Of a DNA stretch of 64,000 nucleotides, positions 1-15,200 are shown piece by piece. A model generated the notes under the pieces. The model was given only the letters and a program-made list of their open reading frames with translations. It did not search any database and was not told where the DNA came from. The DNA is from Zerene cesonia (taxonomy: Eukaryota; Arthropoda; Insecta; Lepidoptera; Pieridae). Where the stretch lies: NCBI RefSeq assembly GCF_012273895.1, contig NW_024045131.1:2304741-2368740 (forward strand), read 5' to 3'. How positions within the stretch are numbered: the first letter of the stretch is position 1; every line of letters begins with the position of its first letter. Position numbers and translations under genes: made by a program.

Positions 1-89
1 ACAAATACAAAAGGAAAGAAAACAATGGAGGTCACTTATATGGATACTTTAATATACACTCGATCGATTGGGCTAAAATTTGGCAAGCA

Positions 90-225
90 GATTGCCGCTA
101 TGATATAGGCGTCCACTGAGAAAAGATTTCGATATAGACCCCCAAAGGGATAAAATAGGGAATGAAAGTTTGTACCCTGAATTTTTCATTTAAACCACGC
201 GGACGAAGCCGCGGGCAGCAGCTAG
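90..225 (+). mobile_element. CTAG-ended repeat, family J
   Basis: acccccaaagggataaaata and the end gaagccgcgggcagcagctag then t; matched by a minus copy at 57123-57265. Confidence 0.7.
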
Positions 226-345
226 TAGCACCAATATAAATTGATTAAAATGTGGGTATAATAAAGACAAACACAATATTTTTCCTGATATTGAGTTCAA
301 TATCGGGTTATCATTACCAAAAAAAAAAGGATTTATGTTACTCAC

Positions 346-455
346 AGATGTCATCTGATTCTCCACTTCAGCAGTCTGTCTCATGCCGTATTGACACATA
401 CCGACGAGTCCAATCACTTGCGTTATAGCCAGACCCACGCTACCGCCAAGATTAC
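346..455 (-). CDS. ABCC4: ABCC exon 23 (residues 1032-1068; last TMD2 helix), last one visible
   Basis: GSVGLAITQVIGLVGMCQYG then MRQTAEVENQMTS, the 'R...E.E..M.SVER' lead into NBD2. GTGAGT donor below 346, so the protein continues outside the window; no NBD2 exon is visible in bases 1-345. Confidence 0.93.
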
Positions 456-3197
456 CTTAAAAAAATCCAGCTGTTAACATGGTATTAACGAGAGGTGCGT
501 GATTCAGACACTTGCTACACTTATTCATCATCATCATCATCAGTTTATATTCGTTCACACTGCTGGGACATACGACTCCTAAGATGGTCCCATTCACACG
601 TATAATATATTTGCTGCGAAGTTAGAATCTTATCAGAATAACCTGACAGCTACTCACCATCACCAAAGAACAGGAAGAAACTGAAGGTGACGGTGGCCAG
701 GTAGACGCAGCAGAGCATATCCATCCAGAAGCCGAAAGCCCTGTTGGTGCACAGAACCAGGGTCCAGGCGGAGCTGTGCAGGTCCTGGAGGCGGTCGAAC
801 TCCTGGGCCAGGGTGCGCTGCTGGCTGCCGGTGGACCGGATGGTGGTGAGACCAGATACGGTGGCGGACGCGTGGTTCAGGCTTTGGCTGCGAGCTGGAA
901 CGCGGAAGTGTTAAAATTATAATGTAGGTAGAAAAAATCTTGTTAAATAATGTATTAGTGTATGCTTTGTAAGTCGCCCTTAAGAAATAAATAAATAAAC
1001 CCTTAAAAGAGGGCAGCGCATTCGCAGAGACACTACCACTGCTCAGTTCACGGGCGGTGATGATGGCTGGATGGATGGATGATGATCAGGCGAACTCTCG
1101 AAAAACTCACGATCCTCACTCACCAATAGCTTCGATCCGCTTGAGCTCTCGGCTGGTGCTGAGGAACAGCGCCCGCAGCATCATCAGCGCGGCCGCCACG
1201 CAAGCGGTCGGCAGCAGCAGCCACCAGTTCACCAGACATACCACCACCAGGATGCCGATCACCTCCAGGAAGAACTATCGGTGTTGAATAAGAGGTTAAT
1301 TGCATGACATTTATTGATGGATGGATGTGTGGATGACATATGTGGATGACGTGAATTTTTATGGAATTAAGACTAATGCTCATTATACTACTAACATATT
1401 AGAGTCTATTAGTTATCTTACCGAATTCAAAGGATTTTATTGTGAGGCAGAACCACATAAATGGGTAACGTATGACGAAAATGTGTGTCCCCAAAGGTTA
1501 TATTTTAGGTTCGTTTTCATTTTTAATACCATACAATTGCGGATGCGGATACATGGGCGGATGACATATTTGGATGACATTTTTTTATTACATGTCTCGA
1601 TGACATTTGTGGACGACATGTGCGTCAACAGATGACGGATGGATGACAGACAAGTGTGAATGAACAAATCTCACCCCTAGACAATCGACCAAAGCAACAG
1701 GCAGCAAGGTGTCCACCTGCCCCATGTCCTTGGAGAACCTGTTGAGGATCCGGCCCGACGGGTTGTGGTGGAAGAACCACATCGGCGCGTTCGTTACACC
1801 TCTAGAAAAAAACACTCTTTTATTAGTTTTATAGATATGGCCCGACGAAATTGTCGGTTAAAATATGGAAGAAGCCATTTTCCTGATACAAATATAAGTG
1901 TTGCAGCTTCCAGCGAGTGTAATTCTGTCATAAGAGGAGCTTTTTTGATGTCTTTATGCAGCTGNNNNNNNNNNTGTCTGTGTGTGTTTGAAGTGACGCA
2001 CCTGAACATGGTATCGTGGAGAGTCACGGAGGCGCGTATGCAGGTGTTGTAGAAGACCAGCAGCTTGTTCCAGGTGAAGAACATGCAGATAGCTATCAGC
2101 GAGCCGTACACGTACACGCACTGTTCGCGGGACAGGTGCCACCTGTTGAGCGGCAGGCTCTCGTATGCCACTGGGAAGATATCAATGAATAAAGCAATCC
2201 ACTCAAAACTCAAACTCGAAAATTTATTTGTTCGGTTATACATCTTATAGAAGCACTTTTGATTCGTTATAACACGGTTATAACATTTACCGCCGGTTCG
2301 TAAAGCAGTTTCTACAGAGAAGAGCCGGTAAGGAACTCTGTAGTTGCTATTTTCCAATTATGTTAATTTTACATTTAAAATGATTATAAAGTTTTTGCTA
2401 CTGCAAAAAGATTTTTTTTTACAGTCTCGTGTCCTCTAGTGGGGTATGGGGCAGATGATATACATCTGTTTCATTGATCGATTTTTTTATGGACAAGTAG
2501 GTGATCAGCCTTCTGTGTCCTGCCAGACCGAGACGTTTTTTTTGTGTGCGTCCCCATCGAGAATCGGACCCCTCGGTTCTACGCTCATGCGTTAACCACT
2601 GTACCAAGGAGGCGGTCAGCAAAAATATACTGACATAGAAATAAGATATATAAATAAAATGATTCGTTTAAAGATTAAGTTACGGCTTAGAGTTACAACG
2701 TTTACAGTTAAAATGATTCAAAAGAGACATCGAATACAAAAAGGTGCAAAAAAGACGTTTGGTAAGTAAAATTATAAGCTATACATAATTTATTAACAAA
2801 TATGGTGCAATATAATTTGTTCACCACATGATTCAGTATTTTTTAAATGTTAATAACGTTACCTGGAGGCTCCGATGAGGTAGAGTTCCGTATTGCTATG
2901 TTTTGTGCGCTATTCGACTCTTCCAGGTTGACCCTGAAATTTGCAACAGTTTATTAATATTAATATAAAAAACAAAAACATCCACAAATTTATTAATTGA
3001 TTTATTATCTTGTTCGATATCAAATTGAAATTCATAACTTGTTTTATCGTACATGGCTATTACTTTACTAGTAAATAAAAGAGCTTACGCACACACACAC
3101 ACACACATACACACACTGGCATACACACGCACCCACAAGCACACAAGCACGCCCACACGCACACATGAGACCACACATAACCACGTAACTACACTCG

Positions 3198-3229
<32 letters not shown>

Positions 3230-6200
3230 CGACCACAAGTCACCACGCATAATATTATTTCAAGCCACTTACATCCACACGTGACCACAACCCCCCACAC
3301 GCACACACGCTCACAACGTTAACACACACGATCACACGACAAGACGCGCCACATACACCCATCAAGCCAATAAAAATCGTGTCGAAATACTCACCAATCC
3401 TTCAGCCATATATCAGTGGACGAGTAGAATATCTGTGCTACTATGAACAAGGACAGTAGCAGTAGCAAAGTGAACTTGCCCCCACCACTTGTTATGTAAG
3501 ATATGTACACGCTGTTGGAAACGGAACCCGTGTTCTGGCTCTCGGCTAAAAAATAATGATATAATACATAAAATACCAAAAGAGGATATATTGGTATTTT
3601 TTATATATATTTGTAATGTACTGTATAAACTGCAAAAATATCTTTCCACATTAGAAAGCTGCAGCTTCACCGAACGACATAGGCTTTGTATGTACCACGG
3701 ACGAAGCAAGGGCGAACAGCTAGTCTTATATATATATGAAAAAGGATCATATACTGATATATAGACAAACTACAAGCATTCGAAAAAATTACATGTATCA
3801 TTATGCTTCCAAATTTTTTATTATACGATAAAACAAAATTTAAAGCATTTTTGACATTTACAAAGGCAATTATTTTTTTTTTTTAATTTGTTTATTTATT
3901 TTATTTATTACCTTCATACTTCGGTCCAGTGGTTTCAGCGTCCACATTGAATGATAGCTGTGACACTTCAGACATCGACCTTTGGGAACGCAAGATATGG
4001 CTATGCTCCTAGAATAAAAACATTAAATATATTACTCTCTCTCTTACGTAACTCTAGCTCTCTACCTCTACCAAGGTTATATCTCCCATCTCACTCTTGA
4101 AACGACTTTCTATTAAATACTACAAAATACATCCAATCGTGTATAACTACTTAAAAAAAACTAAACTACCTTCAAATTGTCAGAACTAGGTTTAATTCTT
4201 TTATTAAAAACAATCATAGATAAAAGTTTTATATAAAATAACAATTTCAACTTAAAATACTGACACTCCTTCTGCTATCCACTCTCTTAGGCTCCGTTTT
4301 TATCAATGCGTTGTACACCTGGACAGATTCATATTTACGTATCGAATATCCATACTAATTCTACTAATAAATGCGAGAGTTTGTGAGGATTGATGGATGT
4401 ATGCATGTATGTTTGTTACTTTTTCAAGCGATATATTGGTATATAAATCAAGTATTAAATTGCTTGGATACGCATAATTTTCTTTTTAAATGAAGCAAAT
4501 GGAACCGGTGCGACTTCTATTACTATTTTCATTATTTAGCTCTTAAAATATTTATAAATTTCATGAAAGTTTTATTTTCAAAACTTATCATTTAGTGATA
4601 TTATGACCACACCCACACAGTTATTGAACTAGTTGAATAAAAACTCAAAAAAATGAAAAACACATTTTAATGATTAAATCATCTAACTGGTCACACTTGC
4701 ATACGGAGTAGAAGGAAATTGCCCAATCCTAATCAGAATTATAAGATAAATCCATGAAATTATTGTATTATCACCGATCCTTGATAAGTAGACAAAGCTT
4801 GAATTAAAGTGTGTCAAAATCGAGTCTTAAGGAGACGGTTACATACAAACATGCAAGTGAAGCTAACAAAAGAAACATACCATGCTTTCTTTGTTCTCAT
4901 AAGACGTGATTTTCTGCTTCTGCTTCACCTCATCCACCTTTTCCCCCATTTCGATCAGCTGATCGAACTCCGGGACGCTATTTTTGAGTTCCTGGTACGT
5001 GCCTTGTGCTACTATCTGTAAATAAGTTTGATAATTAACTTACAACTCCTTACATACAGAACTTTGTTTGCAGTAAATCCGGCTCGAAGGACCATGATAG
5101 GGATAGCAATAACCTGTCATAAATGTCGCTCATTTCCATAATACGTGCAATTTGCTTGCATGCATATAGACTTTCTACTTTTATGCGGAAACCCATAGAA
5201 TGACCATGCGGAAGTACCCTAAGCCATGTGTGTATCATTTGATGAAAAGATGAAAGAAAGATGAAATTACTGATTTCAGACACAGAATCAACAATTTATC
5301 AAAAATTATTATTTATCAATTATAATTAAAGGTTGCCTGTTAGAGATGGCTTTTAGTCGTAATGCTACAATTTGTGCTTGTCTTTATTATATATCTGTAT
5401 TGCATTTTTGTCATTGTGCTCAATAAAGAATAAATAATTAAAGATTTCCAAGACCAGTGACTTCTACCATTCCCTGATGACGACGAGGATAATAATAATG
5501 ATGACAGTGACGACGACGGTGATTATGATGACAGTGGTATTGGTGATGATGATAATGACGACGGTGGTGATGATGATGATGATGCACATAATAAAGATGA
5601 CGATGACTCACCCGTCCACTGCGCATGACGCACACGTTGGCGGCGTGGCGGGCGTAGTGCGCGCGGTGCGTCACGAGCACGACGGCGCGCTCGCGCAGCA
5701 AGCCGCGCACGCACTCCTCGTATATCGCCTGCGCTACCTGCAAATGTGTTATTTTTTCTACTAAATATCCACATACTTGGAGTTTTTAATAATTTGTGGA
5801 TGTTGCTTGGCGAAATCGATGGTTAATTATTTTTAAGCATTATTATATTGTAAGCAGAAGGAAGATCTGGTTTTAAAATTATGTAGACTACATTCGCTTG
5901 CTTTAAAAAAAAATAATAAAAATTAGTCACTGACAATCGCAAAATAAAAATTTCAATAGCGCTTTTATAAGAATATTTTAATATTTGATTGCTATTATTC
6001 TTCGATAAGACAAAAGCCTTCGATTTAATTGCTTGAGAAATATTTATTCTCAAATTACAGAAAAATGGGGTAATGGAGTAACCTTGGATTGGATTAAAAT
6101 TTGGCTGAGCAATTGCAAATTGTGTACTTCGGTATCAAAATAGGAGAACATAATCGAATGAACTGCACAATGCAATTTTGCACAAACGCTTGTGGAGTAC

Positions 6201-9200
6201 CTCAAGGAAGCATTATGGGGCCACATTCGTTTGTTTGTTACATCAATGGTTTGAGCATATTTGCTTACGACGATACTTTTTCAAACATGGACAAAACGAA
6301 CGAAGCAACAATAACAAAAGCTATTACAGTAAACTAAAGTACAACAGCAACAGTAAAATTAGCATATCACTGAAAAATATGTACCTTATAGTGGTAAAAT
6401 AAGTTTTTAAGAGTCATTATGTATGAATATATACATTGATCGTGTCCTTGGTTAACGCGTGAGCGTAGAACCGAGGGGTCCTGGGTTCAATTCCCAGTGG
6501 GTACGCACAAATAAAATGTCTCGGCCTGGCAGGACACAGAAGGCTGATCAACCACTTGTCCTTAAAGAAAATCGATCAGTGAAACAGATGTACATCATCC
6601 GCCCATACCCCACTAGGGGACACGGGACTTCACTTATGTATGAATGGATAAATAAATCAATTTTCTTAATTACCTTAGCATCAACAGCGGCCAGCGGATC
6701 ATCGAGCAGATAAATATCAGCGTGCTGGTACACGCACCGCGCGAGAGAGATGCGAGCCCGCTGTCCGCCCGACAGGGACGTACCTGTGAGATTCAATTTA
6801 GACCTGTATATAGTGCGGAATCATTCATATATTTCGTGGCAGTACGATAATTTTTGCTACTGTTAAGTAATATTTGTATGTCTTCAATGTCTTGTATCAT
6901 GTCATGTCCATCAAATGTTTTTAAGCTTTTGCGTAGCTTCTACCGCGGGCCTTGAGTGTGGAGACCGAATCCAGAAATTCCGTAACGACAATAACCCACC
7001 CCGCACTCCGACCGGATAAATGACTGAAAAAATGCTATTCAAATAGCTGTACCGCGCAGTCTCCGAGTGCCACACGTCCTTTTTTTTCTTTCTTTCTTTC
7101 TTTTTCTAAATAAAAACCCAAGATGCGGAGTATGATACGCAATTAAGGCTCGAAAGCGTCCTTAAACACCAACCAATTATATCTATGACGTCGTTAAAAA
7201 GTTAAACACTAACCTATTATACTCATGTTTTATTTAAAACTTTCTCAAATTTAAACTTCCACGAATTATTTTTTCGTTTCCTTTTCCCCACCCTTCCCAG
7301 TCAATCAATCGTCAATCCTTGTCCCTATCATACACCCAAATGTTCATGAGCGATGGTGATCGCTTACCTTCAGGCGAAGCACCAGCACAGTTGCCAGGTA
7401 TGACATAAAAAAAATCTTTAAAAAATGTGTAGCAAGTCTTTGTTATGATTAAATAAATATTACATTTGTGTAGCATACCTCTCTCACCAACGACGCTCTT
7501 ATCACCATGTGGCAATATTTCCAGATCTGTTTTCAGCTGGCAACACTTAATGACTTGCTTGTATCTACGCAGATCCATGTCTTGGCCAAAGAGAATGTTC
7601 TGACGAACCTGTGAAGGCAAAATAATATATTTATTAAAAAACAAATATTTATTTTAGTGCAGATTTCCGTGCAGAGATTGCTTTGATAGTTCTATGCCCC
7701 TCCATTTCTCTTCTAACCGACTTGCAAAAATGGCAAGTTAAGTTTAAAGGCAAAGTTCGGGCATGATATTTAGATTATGGCCTGAACCCTCATAGGAGGC
7801 CTGTGTCCCTGCTGATAACATATGTGGGAACATATATAACTGATGATGATGATGATGATGATGGGCACGATATTTCCCGCTATGACATAAAGAATACACG
7901 AAATCTCACCGAAGCATCGAACAACCAAGGGTCCTGTGACGCGTACGCGACGCCGCCCCTAATTGACAACGCACCACTACTGGGTGTCAGTTCCTTCAGG
8001 ATCGCCTGCACCAGCGTGGACTTGCCCGAACCCACTGTACCTACGATCACTGTTAGCGTTTCCGGTTTTATCTGGAATAAAAAAAAAGAAAAAATGCATA
8101 CTCTTACTCTCTCTTCTCTACAAAATATAAATAACCGTATAAGTGGTCTTATATTGTAGTTTTTGTATAATAATATTGGTGTAAGTAGAGTAAATGAAAG
8201 GTGAAAGAGACAAAAGACTCAACAACACAGGGAATCCTAGTGTGTGAAATAGTGAATTGTGTATTTTTAAGTGGTAATAAAGATTTTTGCATTTTTTGTA
8301 TTTTTGTAAATACTTGTAAGGTTTCCTATGTGTGCAAATGAATACTAGTTTAATACTGGTTCAATTTGGCTGTACTTTTTATGCAGTATATAAATTTGAA
8401 ATGTGCAGTTAGTCTTCCACACAAATTCTCATTCCAAAATAGTTGCGTCCATATATCGGAATTTCTAACTTTAATAAAATTGTACACAAAAGTAACCTAA
8501 TAACTAGCAATTTGAATAAAAAACGATACAGTGTTTTGGGACTGTTTAATTTAATTGGGAGTGAGCAATGTCTCACACATTGCAGTGGTGGCTACGTGGT
8601 GAGGACCTAGGACTTCTAAATCGATAAGTCGAGGGTTCGAGATCAAGCGAGCGTGCAGGAAATAAATTGATTAATTAAATTTATCTGCACTTGCGTGTGT
8701 GCAATTTAATAGATGAATGAAACACTTTTGATTCACATTTTCTCTCCCCTTATAGGAGCACAGGTTCCGGACACAAAACAACTTGGAAATTTCTGAAGTA
8801 TTATATATAGCTTTTGCTTAACCCAACATTTGACTTACCGTTAAATTTATGTCCACCAATGCTGGTATTTTTCTATCCAACTCTCCGTCTTCCGCATTCC
8901 TCCAGTAAACCGTGAAGTCCTTTAGGCTGACCAAGTGATCCGGTTTAAGTTGGTCCAAGTTGGACTCGGACTTTATGTACGCTTGCTGACTGTAAGAAAG
9001 TGATTGTTTTCTAGAAAATAGATTCACCAAACAACTATTGACCAAATGACAACAATTACCGTGAATATATATATATATTGATAAAAAACCGTAGTAAAAA
9101 TAAAGAGGACCACGTCGACCGGTCGAAAAGCCAAAGAGTTATCGAATATGGCAAAAAAGAATGTCGTTAGTATTTAGAACTTTTCTTTTTAACGAAGATT

Positions 9201-12200
9201 GTGTGTTTAATTTCGCTTATTGGAAATTATTGAAGTGGCAACATTGTTATAACTCCTACAAATGCAATGCAGCAATTATCTGCTCTCTCTTCTTCGCTCC
9301 TTCTTCGCTCTTCGCTAGGTCGTAGCTTGATATAGCCTATAGCCTTCCTCAATCTCAGCATATTTATTACTAGCCAAAATACATATATTTTTCTTTTTGG
9401 AAACATAAATTTATAATAAATTTTTGTTTTTTTTTTACGATCCGGTATTGTATCACAGGTCTCAAACCATCATTAAAATTCATCGGAATCAAAAGATCGG
9501 AGTGAAATAGTAGCGTGCTACTGTGTTTCGTTCTCTCGCCAATTCTTTCTAAATCCCTTTCAAATTTAAAGTCGGCCATCCATTTGTAGAGGCATAAGGT
9601 CTGCAATTCGACCTTACGCCTCTCCAAATGTTCACGGGCTGCGGTAGCTCTTACGATCTTATGTGATCTTATGGTGGTACTCTTACATCAGGCGACCCAC
9701 CAGCTCCATTGTAGAAGATGTCATAAAATTAGGAAACTAAGTAGTTTTGACACTTACCCGTTTCCAATCTTCTCGAACACTCCATTCGCCCTAACCTCCG
9801 CGCGATCTATGTTCACCAAATCGACACCATCCTGGTTCTCAACCTCCGGCAGCACTAAGAACTCCTCCATCCTTTTCACGCTCACGTACGCCTCCAGCGT
9901 GAACGTGATCGCCAGCGGCAGGAAGTCGACGAGCGTGTACTTCAGCATTTCGTAATAGGAGAATATCACGAACACTTTAGCGGCCGTGAGGTCATTGTCG
10001 AACGATATGAACGCAATCACGCTGAGGAATATTGCCACTTTGGTGTTGAGCTTCACGCAGGATATCATCACGGCGCGCAGCCAGGACATTTTCTTGATGA
10101 CGTTCATTTCCTTCCTGGAGATTAAATCGATACGTTAGATGGTATTAATGTGTATTATGAGTGATATGGACATCGTCTAGCACCATTACTTTTTGACGCT
10201 GGAATTAATACGGCTGTATGACGTCATGGTAACTCCTTAATAAAATTTAAGATTATTTGCAAGGAGCACAAACAAAATATGCAATTAGAAATTCATTATC
10301 AATACAATAATTTTGATTAGATGACACATTTAATATAGATTTTATTACTACTGAATTTATTGACAAATTATGCTGAGTTTTCCCGTTTCTTACTTATTCA
10401 AAGTGTTATAAATGAAAATGTACTTAAATACACTTAACACTAACGCTAGGTTAACACCAAACGCACTAAGACTCACTTTCTCGCCTGCCCGATGATGCCA
10501 GCGAATGCGTTCTCCCAGGCGAACATCTTTATCGCCTCTATGCTCTGTATCACTTCGTTCATCAACCGGATTCGATTGTCCGTCCGGACGGCGGTCTGCC
10601 GCCGGAGACGACTCGATATCTTGCCTAGGTACCCTGGAAATAAATTGATGATGTATGTGAAATGCAGTGGTGGTTCAGTGGCTAGGACCTTGGACATCAA
10701 AATCGATAAGACGGGGGTTTGACATTAGGCGAGCGGTCAGGAAATAAAAAAGGAAACAAAAATACCAGTTTCTTTGCCTCGGATTGTTTAAAAGTTTCTC
10801 CTACTGACCAGTCTATTCCCATACTAGTCGGTCTTAATATTATCATTTTATACACATCTATGACATATAACAAACATTTAATGTAGTTATCTAATCAGAA
10901 TTTCAGAGAGCTGTCAAAAAAAACGTCTACAATCAATCCATTTAAAGCCCAACACTAGGTAAATCGAAATCGAAGCAGTGGTGGCTCAGTGGTGAGAACC
11001 TCGGACTTCAAAATGGATTTTTCAAGTTATCTGNNNNNNNNNNNNNNNNNNNNNNNNNNNNNNNNNNNNNNNNNNNNNNNNNNNNNNNNNNNNNNNNNNN
11101 NNNNNNNNNNNNNNNNNNNNNNNNNNNNNNNNNNNNNNNNNNNNNNNNNNNNNNNNNNNNNNNNNNNNNNNNNNNNNNNNNNNNNNNNNNNNNNNNNNNN
11201 NNNNNNNNNNNNNNNNNNNNNNNNNNNNNNNNNNNNNNNNNNNNNNNNNNNNNNNNNNNNNNNNNNNNNNNNNNNNNNNNNNNNNNNNNNNNNNNNNNNN
11301 NNNNNNNNNNNNNNNNNNNNNNNNNNNNNNNNNNNNNNNNNNNNNNNNNNNNNNNNNNNNNNNNNNNNNNNNNNNNNNNNNNNNNNNNNNNNNNNNNNNN
11401 NNNNNNNNNNNNNNNNNNNNNNNNNNNNNNNNNNNNNNNNNNNNNNNNNNNNNNNNNNNNNNNNNNNNNNNNNNNNNNNNNNNNNNNNNNNNNNNNNNNN
11501 NNNNNNNNNNNNNNNNNNNNNNNNNNNNNNNNNNNNNNNNNNNNNNNNNNNNNNNNNNNNNNNNNNNNNNNNNNNNNNNNNNNNNNNNNNNNNNNNNNNN
11601 NNNNNNNNNNNNNNNNNNNNNNNNNNNNNNNNNNNNNNNNNNNNNNNNNNNNNNNNNNNNNNNNNNNNNNNNNNNNNNNNNNNNNNNNNNNNNNNNNNNN
11701 NNNNNNNNNNNNNNNNNNNNNNNNNNNNNNNNNNNNNNNNNNNNNNNNNNNNNNNNNNNNNNNNNNNNNNNNNNNNNNNNNNNNNNNNNNNNNNNNNNNN
11801 NNNNNNNNNNNNNNNNNNNNNNNNNNNNNNNNNNNNNNNNNNNNNNNNNNNNNNNNNNNNNNNNNNNNNNNNNNNNNNNNNNNNNNNNNNNNNNNNNNNN
11901 NNNNNNNNNNNNNNNNNNNNNNNNNNNNNNNNNNNNNNNNNNNNNNNNNNNNNNNNNNNNNNNNNNNNNNNNNNNNNNNNNNNNNNNNNNNNNNNNNNNN
12001 NNNNNNNNNNNNNNNNNNNNNNNNNNNNNNNNNGCCTGTGTCCCAGCAGTGGGAACATATATGGGCTGATGATGATGATGATGATGATGACTAGGTAAAT
12101 TACGGACAACAAATTAAAGCAATAAGATAAACAAATCTTACCCTGCAACGGTATGAACATGACAAGGAATGCGACCCCAATGATCGAGGAGACACCGATC

Positions 12201-15200
12201 TGCCTGTACATCAGGTACACTATGATTATGCTCTCGATGGGGGTCCTCACAAGGTCCACCATGAAGAGGCTGGCCATATCGAACCTCTGGGCATCCGTCG
12301 TGAGTAGATTGACCACGTGGCCCGCTAGGCCTTCCGACGCTTTGCCACCGGCTGTTAGATCTAGACGGAGCAACTGGAAGAATAAACCTGGATCTTAATG
12401 TTCTGTTTGTGGGTCACATGTCGATTGGGAAGCGCTTGACCACGATCTCGCCCACTGGTAATCTGAGATGTAGTATAAGATAGGGGTTCCCTAGAAGGTT
12501 CACTCTTCTCTTGAAAACGTTTCTGTAGCTACTTTTTATGCTTCATGCGGGCAAAGCATAAGGAAAGAGTTGAAAGATGGAAACAAGCAATCGACTTGGG
12601 AAGGGTGAAGAGTAGGAAACGGGTCTCCCCCACTCACCGTACGAAACACAGCAGCATGCTACTATTTCACGAACAGAGAGGAAAATTTAATACTGACGAT
12701 CTAATATAAATAAGATAAACTAAAGGACGTATTATCGATTATTTTATGAGAAATCTGTCTGTTTGAAGCGGATAAAAATCACCGAGTCTAATGGAGTTAA
12801 TTAAAATACATGTGAATCTAATAAAAAGACAATAATATTATATTCAACAAATCATTCTAAGAATATATTAATCCAGATGAATATTTATAAATTCCACTAC
12901 TTATCTGTCAACCGATTTGCCGAAAAGGGGAGTTCGTGTATGATGAAACAACTTACTTTTCTGTATATTAAGGAGCAGCAAGCGACCCTGATCTTCATAC
13001 TCATGTCTAACAGCAACAACAACATGGGGTGCATTAAGCTCGCGTTAATAGCCATAAAACTGAAAAATCAAAACAAGTATCGTTAATGAGGAATTTTGAA
13101 AGAATAGAAAAAAAAATTGACCACGAGGCGGAATTCGAACCCGTGTTTTTTGCCAAACCGTAGCAACGCCTAGCCTCTTTGAAAATTTCGCATTTATAAA
13201 GCATTTCAATGCTATAAAACTAAAAATTGACTATCATCAATATTTAACATATTCCATTATAATTAATATTAAAATTCCGAGTAGTTTAAATTATTTAATG
13301 GAATCACTCTATCTATTATGAAACACCCCATCAAAATCCGTTGTGTAGTTTTAAACATTTAAGCATGCATACAAACATACTCGTACATACATAGGGACAG
13401 ACGCGAGAAGCGACTTTATGTATATACAACATTTTTCTCGACTTGACTTCTAGCTATTTGCGCACAAAAACTACTGTACCAATTTCGAAAATTCTTTTAC
13501 CGCTGAAAGCTGTATCTTCACTGAGTGACATAAGCTATTTATGTTGCTCGGGAGACCGCGTTTCAACTCTTTTTCAAAGGATACAGTCCAACTCATAACC
13601 TTGGTTTAAACTTTTAGTGGGTACTTAAAAAAAAGGAAAAATCCGAACAAAGTCAAAAAAATACTGGACTGTATTTTTCGTAACCTTTTCCATATTTTTC
13701 AAGTCGATGGAAAATACGAAAACCAAAAAAAAAGAAAATACAATTCAATTGATACCCTTCCCCACTTTTTATGAAGTCGGTCAAAACAAAACCACTCACC
13801 CAACCACTCCCAGAGCGTACAGGTACGCATCAGTAACCGTCACGCCCGCGTGAGACGGAGAGAAGTAATGTATCAAACCCTCTAGGCACATCGGTGTTAA
13901 TATTCTGAAAAAACGTTAAGATTTTTGAAGTGTAACTTCTTTAGAATCGTTGTGATTTCAAAGCTGATGCAACGGAAAAACGACAGGTGAGAGACACAAA
14001 TACAAAAATGTGTAGAATGAAGCCGGGAAAGAATGAGACAAATATACATACTATTTTATTCATTCTTTTGTCGATTTAGTGAAGTTTCACTTTTATCATG
14101 TGTGAGACGCACACACACATTTTTTTTTTGAACGAACGAAGTTCCTTATCGAGCGTTGTGAAAGGGGGCTAGACGGTAAAAATTCTTACGAAACGTTGTC
14201 ACGACACTTTTTGCTATAGTAAGCTATTGTAAGCTGTGCGGCGTCGCATTATTCTCTGTCTGTCTCTCTCTCTCTCTCTTATAGAAAGCAAGCCAGATGT
14301 TTGCATTTCTATTTCGCATTGAACAGTGTGGCGTCGCGACGATTATTTTTGTTGAGTGTATACAGGTTTTTTGTAAATAATAAATAATAAATTAAAAAAA
14401 TATATCATTATAACTTAAAAAAAATAAAATTTTATTTTATAACTTTTTATAATTTATTGCTGTTATTGTTTGTGTGTGTTGAAATAAAAGATATTTCTTT
14501 CTATTTCGGTTCCTTCGAATTAAAAAAAATGTAACCTGTTGTTGGGTCAACTCATCTTATCCCACTCCTACTAATATTATAAATGCGAAAGTTTGTAAGG
14601 ATGTGTGTGTGTTTGATGCTCTTTCACGCAAAGACTACTGAACCGATTGCAATGAAATTTGGTACGTAGATAGCTGGACAACTGGAATAACATGTAGGCA
14701 ACTTTTTATTCCGATATTGCTACGGGATACGGACTTACGCGGGTGAAATCGCGGGGCGCAGCTGGCACCATATAAATCTAGTCCGATTTAAAATCATTCC
14801 CTTATTAAAAATCTTACCTAAGCGAGGTGTCGATCACAGCGAATACTATGTTGGCTAAAATAAATTTGAGACCGTGTATTTTTATAATACATCGCAACAG
14901 AGATGGTTTCTTCTTTTTATCTGAAAAACAACAAAACATGAATTAATTTATGTTCAATACGCGATGGGTCTTGCCTCACGTATATCAGTGATCCCTACCG
15001 ACATATTTATATCGTCTAATAACATTAAAATGCTTTAAAAACTTTTTTTTTATATAGAAGAATTCGAACCTGAGGCGAGATTCGAACGACCGTGAGTCAC
15101 CATCGTGGTTCCTAAAACATAAACCATTTGAATGCTATAAAACTCCTAATTAACTTTCACGTTCCGTCGATACAACATTGTAATCATTGAAATAATGTTT

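Noticed and set aside
3053..3322. His/Thr-rich and Cys/Val-rich small proteins
   Set aside because: All are translations of a CA microsatellite.
5438..5774. Poly-His and poly-Met open frames on both strands
   Set aside because: Readings of a GAT/GAC tract next to ABCC exon 14; only the exon part is coding.
11027..12373. 448-codon open frame across the N gap, and its plus-strand counterpart
   Set aside because: Length comes from untranslatable N; only the 12142-12373 part is a real exon.
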